From positions 1 through 64,000 of the forward strand of contig NZ_VDMA02000013.1 in NCBI RefSeq assembly GCF_006334915.2: DNA of 64,000 bases, in the 5' to 3' direction. The notes under the pieces are model-generated. The model did not search any database. It saw nothing but the letters and a program-made list of their open reading frames with translations, and was not told where the DNA came from. The stretch is from Microbispora catharanthi. Its GTDB lineage: Bacteria; Actinomycetota; Actinomycetes; Streptosporangiales; Streptosporangiaceae. The position numbers and the translations under genes are program-made. Of this stretch, positions 13,104-21,419 are shown in pieces (the first letter of the stretch is position 1; each line of letters opens with the position of its first letter).

Positions 13104-13224
13104 CCCACTGGTCCTACCCACGCCGTGGCTCCCCGTGGGTGACAGGCGTGTCACCTTGTAGCGACATGTCCGGTTAAGGACTTCGTGACCACTTGGTAAT
13201 TGGGCATCACTATCGTCACCCAGC
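13104..13224. promoter_or_regulatory. Divergent promoter region with perfect palindrome
   Basis: This spacer between the LigD-like gene and the nucleotidase gene contains a perfect inverted repeat GGTGACA-GGCG-TGTCACC at 13138-13155. Two further GTGACC/GTCACC-like elements follow before the ATG at 13225. It may be an operator. A phosphate-regulon role would suit a nucleotidase, but the 11-bp direct repeats of a PHO box are not convincing. Confidence 0.4.
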
Positions 13225-14994
13225 ATGAGTTCAGCGATCAGGTTGACCGCGGGCGCCGGCGTCGTGGCCCTCGGTCTCCTCCTGCCCGGCACCCCCGCCA
13301 CCGCGGCCCCGAGCCACACGGTCAAGATCACCGTCATGGCCAGCTCCGACATCCACGGAAACGCGCTCAACTGGGACTACTACAAGAACGCGGAGTACGA
13401 CGACAGCGCGCACAACGACGTGGGCCTGGCGAAGATCTCGACGATGGTGTCGAAGATCAGGGCCGACCGCGGCGCCGACCACACCCTGCTGTTCGACTCC
13501 GGTGACACCCTCCAGGGCACGCCGCTGGACTACTACTACGCCAAGGTCGAGCCGATCACCTCGACCGGCCAGGTCCACCCCATGGCGAAGGCCATGAACG
13601 CCATCGGGTACGACGCCGTGACGCTGGGCAACCACGAGTTCAACTACGGCCTGCCGCTGCTCGGCGCATGGGTGGGGCAGATGAAGGCGCCGGTCCTCGG
13701 CGCGAATGCCGTCTCCGCCAAGACCGGCCTGCCGGCCTACCGGCCGTACGTCATCAAGACCATGAAGGTGAAGGGCGAAAAGCCGATCAAGGTGGGCGTG
13801 CTCGGCCTCACCAACCCCGGCGTCGCGATCTGGGACAAGGCGAACGTCGACGGCAAGCTGAGGTTCCTCGACCTCGTCGAGACCGCCAAGAAGTGGGTGC
13901 CGGTCATCCGCGGCCTCGGCGCCGACGTGGTCCTGGTCACCGCCCACGCGGGTGACAACGGCCTGTCGTCCTACGGCTCAGACCTGCCGGTGGAGAACGC
14001 CGCCGCCATGGTCGCCGAGCAGGTGCCCGGCGTCGACGCCGTCCTGTTCGGCCACGCGCACAACGACGTGCCGCAGCGCTTCGTGACCAACAAGGTCACC
14101 GGGCAGCAGGTGCTGCTGACCGAGCCCAGCAAGTGGGGCCAGCGCCTCAGCGTCGTCGACTTCACGCTCACCAAGGAGCGCGGGAAGTGGACGGTGACCG
14201 GCAAGTCGTCCACCACGCTCAACACCAACACCGTGGCCGAGGACCCGAAGATCGTCGCGCTCCTGAAGGAGTCGCACGACAAGACGGTCGGCTACGTCAA
14301 CAAGGTCATCGCCCAGTCCACCCAGGAGCTGTCGGCGGCCGAGTCGCCGTACAAGGACACGCCGATCCTCGACTACATCCAGAAGGTCCAGACCGACCTC
14401 GTCGGCAAGGCCATCGCCGGCACCGCCGACGCCTCGCTGCCCGTGCTGTCGATCGCCGCGCCGTTCAGCCGCACCGCCGTGTTCCCGGCCGGGCCGGTCA
14501 GCGTCCGCGACATGGCCGGGCTGTACGTCTACGACAACACGCTGCTCGGCATCAAGCTGAACGGCGCCCAGATCAAGGACTTCCTGGAGTATTCGGCGAA
14601 GTACTTCGCCCAGGTCGCCCCGGGCGCGCCGATCGACCTCGGCACGCTCACCAACGCCGGTGGCACGCCCGACTACAACTACGACCAGCTCTCCGGCGTG
14701 ACGTACGACATCGACATCTCCAAGCCGGTCGGCCAGCGCATCGTCGGCCTGTCCTACCAGGGCAAGCCCGTCACCGCCGACCAGCAGTTCGTCGTGGCCA
14801 TCAACAACTACCGCCAGTCGGGAGGCGGCGGCTTCCCGCACGTCTCGACCGCCCCGGTGGTCTACAACGCCCAGGTGGAGATCCGCCAGGCGCTGATCGA
14901 GTACGCCGCCGCGAGCGGCACCATCGACCCGGCGACGTTCGCCCAGGCGAACTGGAAGCTCGTCCGCGACGGAGTTCCCGTCTTCGAGAAGTGA
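13225..14994 (+). CDS. Secreted CpdB-like 2',3'-cyclic nucleotidase / 5'-nucleotidase
   Basis: This 589-residue exported phosphoesterase should release phosphate and nucleosides from extracellular nucleotides. A signal peptide is followed by a cleavage region ATAAPS. The metallophosphatase motifs are all present: SDIHG, FDSGDTLQGTP, TLGNHEFNYG, VTAHAGD and GHAHND. The C-terminal 5'-nucleotidase substrate domain starts near residue 360 and includes YNYDQLSGVTYDIDISKP. The DIHGNALNWDYYKN segment is nearer to CpdB than to UshA. There is no sortase motif or membrane anchor. No clear ribosome-binding site precedes the ATG, so the start is less certain than the call. Confidence 0.9.
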   Translation: MSSAIRLTAGAGVVALGLLLPGTPATAAPSHTVKITVMASSDIHGNALNWDYYKNAEYDDSAHNDVGLAKISTMVSKIRADRGADHTLLFDSGDTLQGTPLDYYYAKVEPITSTGQVHPMAKAMNAIGYDAVTLGNHEFNYGLPLLGAWVGQMKAPVLGANAVSAKTGLPAYRPYVIKTMKVKGEKPIKVGVLGLTNPGVAIWDKANVDGKLRFLDLVETAKKWVPVIRGLGADVVLVTAHAGDNGLSSYGSDLPVENAAAMVAEQVPGVDAVLFGHAHNDVPQRFVTNKVTGQQVLLTEPSKWGQRLSVVDFTLTKERGKWTVTGKSSTTLNTNTVAEDPKIVALLKESHDKTVGYVNKVIAQSTQELSAAESPYKDTPILDYIQKVQTDLVGKAIAGTADASLPVLSIAAPFSRTAVFPAGPVSVRDMAGLYVYDNTLLGIKLNGAQIKDFLEYSAKYFAQVAPGAPIDLGTLTNAGGTPDYNYDQLSGVTYDIDISKPVGQRIVGLSYQGKPVTADQQFVVAINNYRQSGGGGFPHVSTAPVVYNAQVEIRQALIEYAAASGTIDPATFAQANWKLVRDGVPVFEK

Positions 14995-15016
14995 CGAGCT
15001 GCTTCGGGTGACGAGT

Positions 15017-15050
15017 GGGGGTGGTCCGCGTCCCGGGCCACCCCCTTTCT
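15017..15050 (+). terminator. Rho-independent-like terminator of the nucleotidase gene
   Basis: GGGGGTGG (15017-15024) pairs with CCACCCCC (15038-15045) around a 13-nt loop and is followed by TTTCT. It lies 22 nt after the stop codon. Confidence 0.8.
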
Positions 15051-15146
15051 ACTGAGCGGTCGTACTCAGGCGATCCGGGTGATCCCGCTCATGCCCGCGC
15101 GCCGATCCGGCGGCGACACTGACGTGTCCGAACGCCGGCGGAAAGG

Positions 15147-15896
15147 ATGACCGTGAGCAGAAGCGGGATCGTCTTTCTCGCGATCGTCTCCACGATCGCG
15201 GGGATCGTCCTGGTCTACGTGGTGGACGTACCACTGCCGGTGGTCGTCTCGCTGGGCTTCGGAGCGCTGTGCCTGCTCTGGCTGATCGTGCTCCTGACGG
15301 TGCCGTGGAACCTGTACTTCCAGGCCCATGCCCTGATCCACGAGATACGGGTCAGCCGCGAGCGCGGGGTGGAGGTCTCACCGGAGCGCGAGGCGGAGGC
15401 CCTCCGCATCGCGGTGCGCATGCGCCGGGCGGCCGTCGCCGCCCACCTGCTGTCGGCCGCCCTGCTCGCGGTCGTCACCTACTTCTCCGGCGAGACCGTC
15501 GGCTACTACTTCGCCGTCTTCTACCTGATCGCCACGTTGTTCAGGCCGGCCGGGGCGTGGTTCTCCCACCTGCGCAACCGCATGACCACGATGCTGGAGG
15601 AGGTCCGCTATCCGCGCGAGGACGTCGTCACGCTCGTCGAGCGGGTCGCAGCGCTGGAGGGGCGGGCCGAGGAGTCGGAGGCCAGGGCCGCCGAACTGGC
15701 CGAGCGCCTCGACGCCCTCACCTCGGAGACGCGCGCCGGGTTCCACGCGGCCACGGCGCGCGGGGACGACCTCGACCGCCGGCTCGACGCCATGGGCAGG
15801 AAGTTCGAGGACTCCCTCAGCCGTCTCACCGACAACCAGGAGGTCCTGTCGGGCATCAAGGCGTTCCTCCGCCTGATCAGATCCGAGACCGGATAA
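15147..15896 (+). CDS. Membrane protein with cytoplasmic coiled coil
   Basis: This 249-residue protein has two hydrophobic helices near the N-terminus (about residues 8-26 and 30-52), a charged loop with HALIHEIRVSRERG, and one or two more helices (about 95-140). A long coiled coil follows (about 155-245: EERVAALEGRAEESEARAAELAERL and later LDRRLDAMGRKFEDSLSRL). I do not recognise a family. It sits 86 bp upstream of the nuclease-ATPase operon on the same strand. A promoter-like sequence lies in that gap, so it may or may not belong to the operon. Confidence 0.75.
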   Translation: MTVSRSGIVFLAIVSTIAGIVLVYVVDVPLPVVVSLGFGALCLLWLIVLLTVPWNLYFQAHALIHEIRVSRERGVEVSPEREAEALRIAVRMRRAAVAAHLLSAALLAVVTYFSGETVGYYFAVFYLIATLFRPAGAWFSHLRNRMTTMLEEVRYPREDVVTLVERVAALEGRAEESEARAAELAERLDALTSETRAGFHAATARGDDLDRRLDAMGRKFEDSLSRLTDNQEVLSGIKAFLRLIRSETG

Positions 15897-15904
15897 TTCC
15901 GATT

Positions 15905-15936
15905 TTGTGGACGGTCCTGCCACTGCCCGATACCCT
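15905..15936 (+). promoter_or_regulatory. Possible promoter of the nuclease-ATPase operon
   Basis: TTGTGG (15905-15910) and GATACC (15929-15934) are separated by 18 bp, with TACCCT overlapping the latter. This is a reasonable housekeeping-type promoter about 50 bp before the GTG start at 15983. Confidence 0.35.
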
Positions 15937-15982
15937 CTGCCGGGTCGAGATTGTTGGATCTTCAACGACAGGCGGGGACGGC

Positions 15983-17035
15983 GTGGCACGCTCGTGGAGG
16001 GAGCTTCCCACGGGCCGGGTCGTGCACCTGCACGCGGACGGGGACGTGCACCTGCACGCGGACGGGGACGTGCACCTGCCCGATGACGCGCCCGCACTGG
16101 TCACCTACGTGCCCCGCCCGGCCGAGACCCCCGCGGACGTGGTCGCCGACGTACTGGGGGAACTGGAGTCCGCCGCGCTGGCGATGTTCCCCGCCTGGCT
16201 GCCCGATGCGGACGGGATCACCGGGCCCGGCGGCGCGGCCGTCCCCGCCGTTCGCGCCCTCGCCCTGCGTACGGGCTCCGCCACCAGGCACTTCGCGCCC
16301 TTCCTCGCCCACCTGGCGGAACGCGCCCTGCGCGGCCAGGCTCGGGGAGGCTTCCCGCCCGAGATCCGTGCCGCCGGGCTGGCCCGGGTGCTCCGCTCGG
16401 CCTACCGGCGGCCGGAGGCCGCGATCCTCGTACGGGTTCCCTCCGGGCTCTCGCCTGCCGCCGAGGAGGTGCTGGTCGCGGCGTGCGAATGGCTGGCCCA
16501 CCACGGCGGGTTCGGCGTCTGGCTCATCGGGCCGCCGCCGCGCTCCGTCGACCGGATCGAGACCATGACCGCCCCGATCCCCGAAGAGGTCGCGGCGCTC
16601 GCCCGCGAGATCACGTCCGGCGGTGCCGTGGAGTCTCCGCTGCCGGCGCTCGCCTTCCCGCCTCTGGCCGGATCGCCGCACCCGGCCAGCACCGCCGAGC
16701 GGCGGTTGGAGGCGGCACTGTCGCCGTACGCCTGGGCGGCGGGCCGCGAGTGGAACCAGCTCCACGCCTCAGGACCGCTCAGCAATCCGATCCGCGTCGA
16801 CCTGCTCTGGCGTGCCGAGCGATGCGTGGTCGAGATCGACGGCCCCGAGCATCTCCGGCCGCTCCGCCTCGCCGCGGACAGACAACGCGACCTGCGCCTC
16901 CGCCGGGACGGCTACGCCGTCCGCCGCTTCACGAACGAGCAGGTGCTGGAACGCCTCGGCACCGTGCTCGCCGAGTTGGAGCGCTTCCTCCACCAGTGCC
17001 GCCATGGAACGCTCGAAGGGTCACTCCATGCCTGA
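15983..17035 (+). CDS. PD-(D/E)XK (DUF559/Vsr-like) nuclease-domain protein
   Basis: This is a 350-residue protein. The C-terminal ~95 residues have the DUF559/Vsr-like nuclease layout: STAERRLEAALSPYAW, then RVDLLW with Asp273, VVEIDGPEH with Glu284 and Asp286, then DRQRDLRLRRDGYAVRRFTNEQV. This matches the D-(x)n-E-x-D core plus the usual C-terminal helix and strand. The N-terminal ~250 residues are unrecognised. They begin with a tandem HLHADGDV repeat and contain an alpha/beta segment with VRVPSGLSPAAEEVLVAACEW. The start is taken as GTG 15983 after a GGCGGGGA-type ribosome-binding site. The gene overlaps the next one by 8 bp. It is likely the effector of a defence or DNA-processing operon; that role is inference. 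Confidence 0.75.
   Translation: MARSWRELPTGRVVHLHADGDVHLHADGDVHLPDDAPALVTYVPRPAETPADVVADVLGELESAALAMFPAWLPDADGITGPGGAAVPAVRALALRTGSATRHFAPFLAHLAERALRGQARGGFPPEIRAAGLARVLRSAYRRPEAAILVRVPSGLSPAAEEVLVAACEWLAHHGGFGVWLIGPPPRSVDRIETMTAPIPEEVAALAREITSGGAVESPLPALAFPPLAGSPHPASTAERRLEAALSPYAWAAGREWNQLHASGPLSNPIRVDLLWRAERCVVEIDGPEHLRPLRLAADRQRDLRLRRDGYAVRRFTNEQVLERLGTVLAELERFLHQCRHGTLEGSLHA
16022..16079 (+). repeat. 24-bp tandem repeat near the nuclease N-terminus
   Basis: Two perfect copies of a 24-bp unit (16022-16045 and 16046-16069) and a partial third (to 16079) encode VHLHADGD repeats. Being in frame, copy-number change would alter the protein without breaking it. Confidence 0.9.
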
Positions 17036-17753
17036 CAAACCCTTGTCCTTCTCCGCGACCTGCGCCCTCCTGATCCTGATGGCGGAGGACCGGGAGATGT
17101 CCAATCCCGAGCTCAAGGAAAAGTACGGCGTCACCATCACGGGCAAGGAGCGGACCACCCTCAACGAGGGCAGATTCGTCACCAGCCGGAGAGCGGGGCG
17201 CTCTTTCAGCCATGTGCTGACCGACAAGGGCTGGCACCACGCGTCGGAGCTCGTCCGGGACGGCATCGGCACGCCGGGCACCGGTTTCGCCGCGGCGGCG
17301 GTCAAGGCCCTCGTCGGCAACCTCCAGCGGCACATCGCCCGGAGCGAGAACAGCCTCGCCGAGATCTTCGGGCGGGAGGAGGACCTCGTCCCCGCGAACA
17401 CCGGAGAACCGGTTGCGGAACCGCCCGCCTCCGAACCGGCGGCAGCACCGATCGCGATCGCGGAAACGCCGGCCGCGAGCGTGCCCGCGTCCGACGACAT
17501 CGAGACGATGATCCGCAAGGCGTACGCGCGGCTCGCCGACAAGCCCAACGCCTGGGTCAGCCTGACCCGGCTGCGCCCGTTGCTCGGCGATGCCCCCAGG
17601 GACGAGGTCGACGCCACCTTCCGCCGGATGATCGGCCTGCCCGACGTACGCCTGGTGCCCGAGTCCAACCAGAAGATGCTCACCGACGAGGACAGGAGCG
17701 CGGCTGTCGTGATCGGGGACCAGGCCAAGCACCTCATCCTGATCGGAGCATGA
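17028..17753 (+). CDS. Two-winged-helix-like linker protein of the nuclease-ATPase operon
   Basis: This is a 241-residue protein. Residues 1-60 look like a winged helix (ATCALLILMAEDREMSNPEL, KYGVTITGKERTTLNEGRFV, SFSHVLTDKGWHHA). A Pro/Ala/Glu linker spans about 125-155. A second small helical domain follows (IETMIRKAYARLADKPNAWV, LTRLRPLLGDAPRDEVDATF) and ends in QAKHLILIGA. No enzyme motif is visible. The start at 17028 is supported by AAGGG upstream; an ATG at 17004 is the alternative. Its 8-bp overlap with the nuclease gene and 4-bp ATGA overlap with the ATPase gene suggest translational coupling and an adaptor or DNA-binding role. Confidence 0.7.
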   Translation: MPDKPLSFSATCALLILMAEDREMSNPELKEKYGVTITGKERTTLNEGRFVTSRRAGRSFSHVLTDKGWHHASELVRDGIGTPGTGFAAAAVKALVGNLQRHIARSENSLAEIFGREEDLVPANTGEPVAEPPASEPAAAPIAIAETPAASVPASDDIETMIRKAYARLADKPNAWVSLTRLRPLLGDAPRDEVDATFRRMIGLPDVRLVPESNQKMLTDEDRSAAVVIGDQAKHLILIGA

Positions 17754-20700
17754 TGACGAGCGACGAACTCGACGCCCTTCGGGCCCTGCGGTTCAACTAC
17801 ACGCGGGTCGCCGACGACGTGTGGCGCCCGTTGCCGTTCCATGTCGAGGGGATGCATCGGGACGCCGCGCAGGTCATCCTCGACGGCCTGCTGGAGGCGG
17901 AGGAGAGCGTCGCCGCGAGCCCCATCGGCGTCGCGATACAGGGCCAGCGGGGGACGGGTAAGACGCATCTCCTCGGCTGGGTGCGCGAGAAGGTACACGA
18001 AGAGGACGCCTACTTCTTCCTGGTCAGCCTGCTCGACGCGAAGGACTTCTGGGAGAGCGTGCTGCTCTCCATGCTCGACAGCCTCTCCCGGCCGCTGGCC
18101 GGGGACGGCAGTCAGCTGAGGGAACTCCTGTGGCGCCTCTGCGTGCTCGCCGAGGTGCCACAAGCGGCACGCGGCCCGATCATCGGCGACGTCCCCCTGT
18201 CCCGGGCTGACCTGGATGCCTTCATCGACGCCCTGCGCCAATACGACCCGCACGTCGGCCGTGACGTGCAGGACACCGCACGGGCCCTCACCCTGCGGGC
18301 CTCGCATGGCCTGGCGGCGCAGGACATCGGTGACGCCTACCTCATCTCGGCGCCGCAGGGAGAGCCCGGCGAGCGCGCGGGATGGGGGTTCCGGACCGTC
18401 GAGAAGACACCGCAGGAGATCGTCCACGACCTGTCCAGACTTCTCGCGCTGACCGGTCCCTCCGTCATCGCCGTGGACCAGGTCGACACGCTGATCGCCC
18501 AGTCCGCCACCCTCACCGGGGGCGGATCGGCGGAGGACCCGGAGCACCGCAGGACGATCGAACGCGTCGCGGGTGGTCTGATGACACTTCGCGAGGTTAC
18601 CCGCCGCACGCTGACGGTCCTGTCCTGCCTCCCCCTCACATGGACGTTGATCGAAAAGCATGCCACCGACACCGTCCAGGACCGCTTCCGGATGACCCTG
18701 CCGCTGGGGACGATCCCGGACGCGAAGACGGGCCGGGCGCTGATCGAGAAGAGGTTCAGCGCGCAGTACGGGGCGGTCGGGTTCACGCCGCCATACCCGA
18801 CCTGGCCGGTGACGCCTGAGGCGTTCGAGGAGGCGAACCAGTACACGCCTCGCCAGTTGCTCATCCGGATCGACACGCATGTGCGGTCGTGCCTGGCGAG
18901 CGGGCAGGTCGCGGAGCTGGAACGGCTGACCGGCTCCCAGCCGGCCAAGGTCGTTCCCACAAAGCAGCGCCCGGGACCGGAACGGGGACCGGACTTCGGC
19001 GAGCTCGACAGGCGGTTCGCGGAGTTGCGGCAGCGGGCGGACGTGGTGGAGGCGCTGGACCCGATCACGGAGGACGCCGTGATGCCGGGACTGCTGTCGG
19101 CCGGGCTGTCCGCCTGGATCGCCGAGCAGGGCGAGGACGGACGCCTGTTCGCCCAGGACCCGCCTCCGAGCACGAAGCCGCCCCTGCACGCCCGCCTGCG
19201 GCGGACCCTGGACGAGGCGACGGAGAACGAGGCCCACTGGTGTTTCCGGGCCGTCTCCGCGTCCCATCACACCGCCGCGCTCAACCGACTGAAGGCCGCG
19301 TCCACGGCGGCCGGGCTCGACGATCGGATACCCGCGCGCAAACTCTTCGTGCTCAGGAACCAGGGCTGGGCGAAGGGGCCCGCCACCCAGGAGGCCCTGG
19401 CCGCCTTCGAGCAGGCGGGGGGCCGCGTCCTCCAGGTCGAGGAGGACGACCTGAGGATCTTCTCGGCTCTTCGCACCCTGCTGACCGAAAACCCGGCGGA
19501 CCTCCAGGCATGGCTCGTCTCCCGCAAGCCGACGAACGAGGTGAAGCTGTTCGCCGAGGCGCTGAGCGACGCGGCCGTTCCGCGCGTGTCCAGCGCGGGG
19601 AGTGGGAGGTCCTCGCGGCCGGCCCGGTCGCCGGACCGCCCCCGGCGCACCGCCAATCCCGAGCGGCGTCTGCTCCACCGGGAGGCGGTGCCAGGACTCA
19701 AGCCGCTGCCGGTGGCCGACGCGCCGTCCCCGGCCTCCGGTGATGCACCTTCCGCGGCCCCCGACACCGCGCCGTCCCCGGCCCCCGACACCGCGCCGTC
19801 CCCGGCCCCCGACACCGCGCCGTCCCCGGCTTCCGGCAATGTGCCGGAACCTGTCGGTGCGAGCGTCGCGGTTCCCGGCGGCGTAACCCTCGGCCCGGCC
19901 GTTCCCGATCTGCAGGTCTGGCCACCTCTGCCCTCCCCCGAGGCATCGCCGGTCGAAGCGCCGTCCGCGGAGGTGCCGGCTGTGGAGACGCCGGTCGCGG
20001 AGGTACCGGCTGCGGACACGCCGGCTGTGGAGACGACGGTCGAGGCGCCCTTTGCGGAGATGCCGGCAGCGGAGGCGGCGGCCGTTCCTCGTCCGCGCAG
20101 GCCGCTGCCGGCGGACGAGGCCCCGGCCGCTCCGTACCTGACGATCGGGGCGGCGACCTCGGACGACCGGCCGGTGCGGATCCCGCTGGAGACCCTGCGC
20201 AAGCACACGGCGATCTTCGCCGGCTCGGGCTCCGGCAAGACGGTGCTGATCCGCCGCCTCGTGGAGGAGTGCGCCCTTCAGGGGGTCTCGGCGATCGTGC
20301 TCGACGCGAACAACGACCTCGCGCGGCTCGGCGACCGGTGGCCGGAACCACCGGCGGAGTGGGGCGAGGGCGACGCGGCCAGGGCCGACGACTATCTGAG
20401 GAACACCGACGTGGTCGTCTGGACGCCGCGCAAGGAGTCGGGACGCCCGCTGAGCTTCCAGCCACTGCCCGACTTCGCCGGCGTCGCCGACGACCCGGAC
20501 GAGTTCGACGAGGCGGTGGACGCCGCCCTCGCCGCGCTCGTGCCCCGGGCGAAGCTGGAGGCCAAGACGGCCAGGGCCCATCTCGGCCAGGCGGTGCTCC
20601 GCGAGGCCGTCGCCCACTACGGACGGCGCGGCGGCACGGGGCTGGGCGGCCTGATCGCCCTGCTCGACGACCTTCCTGACGGCGTGAGCAGTCTCGAAGG

Positions 20701-21358
20701 CGCGCCCAGGCTCGCGACCGAGATGGCCCAGCACCTCAGGGCGGAGACGATCAGCGATCCCCTGTTCGCGGGGACCGGGACGCCTGTCGATCCGGGCGTC
20801 CTGCTCACGCCGCCGGAGGGCAGACGGGCCCGCGTCTCGGTGATCAGCCTCACCGGCATGGCCTCCGACGCCCAGCGGCAGGGCTTCGTCAACCAGCTGC
20901 AGATGGCGCTGTTCTCCTGGATCAAACGGCATCCCGCCGGAGACCGGCCGCTCGGCGGGCTGTTCGTGATGGACGAGGCCCAGACGTTCGCGCCGTCAGG
21001 GACGGCGACCGTGTGCACCCAGAGCACGCTCGCCCTCGCCGCGCAGGCCCGCAAGTACGGCCTCGGGCTCGTGTACGCCACCCAGGCGCCGAAGGGCCTG
21101 CACAACCGGATCACGGGCAACGCCGCCACCCAGTTCTTCGGCCTGCTCAACGCGCCGGCCCAGATCACGGCGGCGCGGGAGCTGGCCAGGGCCAAGGGCG
21201 GCGACGTCCCCGACGTGGCGCGGCTGCGGTCCGGCCAGTTCTACGCGGCGTTCGAGGGCGGGTCGTTCACGAAGGTCCGTACGCCGCTGTGCCTGAGTCA
21301 CCACCCGAGCAGCCCTCTGACCAGCGAGGAGGTCGTGGCCCGGGCGAACCGGTCCTGA
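17750..21358 (+). CDS. Double ATPase: ORC/KAP-like N-terminal AAA plus HerA/FtsK-like C-terminal ATPase
   Basis: This 1202-residue protein carries two P-loop engines. The first has Walker A GQRGTGKT (residues 65-72) and Walker B-like VIAVDQVD (239-246), then a lid region ending near residue 400. A module of unknown function (about 410-610) contains HWCFRAVSASHHTAALNRLK and RKLFVLRNQGWAKGPATQEA. A long low-complexity Pro/Ala/Glu linker (about 640-790) follows. The second ATPase has Walker A GSGSGKT (825-831), LDANNDLARLGDRWP, Walker B LFVMDEAQTFAP (Asp1075, Glu1076), a sensor YATQAPKGL and the C-terminal FFGLLNAP of the HerA/VirB4 class. Such ATPases drive DNA translocation with nuclease partners. 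ATG at 17750 overlaps the previous stop; 17753 is also possible. Confidence 0.88.
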   Translation: MMTSDELDALRALRFNYTRVADDVWRPLPFHVEGMHRDAAQVILDGLLEAEESVAASPIGVAIQGQRGTGKTHLLGWVREKVHEEDAYFFLVSLLDAKDFWESVLLSMLDSLSRPLAGDGSQLRELLWRLCVLAEVPQAARGPIIGDVPLSRADLDAFIDALRQYDPHVGRDVQDTARALTLRASHGLAAQDIGDAYLISAPQGEPGERAGWGFRTVEKTPQEIVHDLSRLLALTGPSVIAVDQVDTLIAQSATLTGGGSAEDPEHRRTIERVAGGLMTLREVTRRTLTVLSCLPLTWTLIEKHATDTVQDRFRMTLPLGTIPDAKTGRALIEKRFSAQYGAVGFTPPYPTWPVTPEAFEEANQYTPRQLLIRIDTHVRSCLASGQVAELERLTGSQPAKVVPTKQRPGPERGPDFGELDRRFAELRQRADVVEALDPITEDAVMPGLLSAGLSAWIAEQGEDGRLFAQDPPPSTKPPLHARLRRTLDEATENEAHWCFRAVSASHHTAALNRLKAASTAAGLDDRIPARKLFVLRNQGWAKGPATQEALAAFEQAGGRVLQVEEDDLRIFSALRTLLTENPADLQAWLVSRKPTNEVKLFAEALSDAAVPRVSSAGSGRSSRPARSPDRPRRTANPERRLLHREAVPGLKPLPVADAPSPASGDAPSAAPDTAPSPAPDTAPSPAPDTAPSPASGNVPEPVGASVAVPGGVTLGPAVPDLQVWPPLPSPEASPVEAPSAEVPAVETPVAEVPAADTPAVETTVEAPFAEMPAAEAAAVPRPRRPLPADEAPAAPYLTIGAATSDDRPVRIPLETLRKHTAIFAGSGSGKTVLIRRLVEECALQGVSAIVLDANNDLARLGDRWPEPPAEWGEGDAARADDYLRNTDVVVWTPRKESGRPLSFQPLPDFAGVADDPDEFDEAVDAALAALVPRAKLEAKTARAHLGQAVLREAVAHYGRRGGTGLGGLIALLDDLPDGVSSLEGAPRLATEMAQHLRAETISDPLFAGTGTPVDPGVLLTPPEGRRARVSVISLTGMASDAQRQGFVNQLQMALFSWIKRHPAGDRPLGGLFVMDEAQTFAPSGTATVCTQSTLALAAQARKYGLGLVYATQAPKGLHNRITGNAATQFFGLLNAPAQITAARELARAKGGDVPDVARLRSGQFYAAFEGGSFTKVRTPLCLSHHPSSPLTSEEVVARANRS
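19757..19828 (+). repeat. 24-bp tandem repeat in the double-ATPase linker
   Basis: Three perfect 24-bp copies (19757-19780, 19781-19804, 19805-19828) encode Ala-Pro-Asp-Thr-Ala-Pro-Ser-Pro. They sit in the flexible linker between the middle module and the HerA-like domain. Degenerate Glu/Val/Pro/Ala repeats continue to about 20090. Confidence 0.9.
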
Positions 21359-21368
21359 ATGGGAGCGC

Positions 21369-21408
21369 GCGGAGCCGGCGCCGTCCTCGGACGCGACGCC
21401 GGCTCCGC
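21369..21408 (+). terminator. Terminator between the ATPase operon and the tetR gene
   Basis: A 12-bp perfect stem GCGGAGCCGGCG (21369-21380) pairs with 21397-21408 between convergent stop codons. It can serve both strands. Confidence 0.7.
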
Positions 21409-21419
21409 TGCACCGGTGA

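Noticed and set aside
13104..13224. PHO box upstream of the nucleotidase
   Set aside because: GTCACC/GTGACC elements are present but not as regular 11-bp direct repeats.
15147..15896. Membrane/coiled-coil gene as a fourth member of the nuclease-ATPase operon
   Set aside because: An 86-bp gap with a promoter-like sequence separates it. Co-transcription is possible but not supported by overlap like that of the other three genes.
17021..20932. A 1303-residue open frame on the minus strand opposite the double ATPase
   Set aside because: It is a shadow frame caused by GC-rich codon bias. Its translation is low-complexity Arg/Gly/His without domains, while the plus strand encodes clear ATPase motifs.
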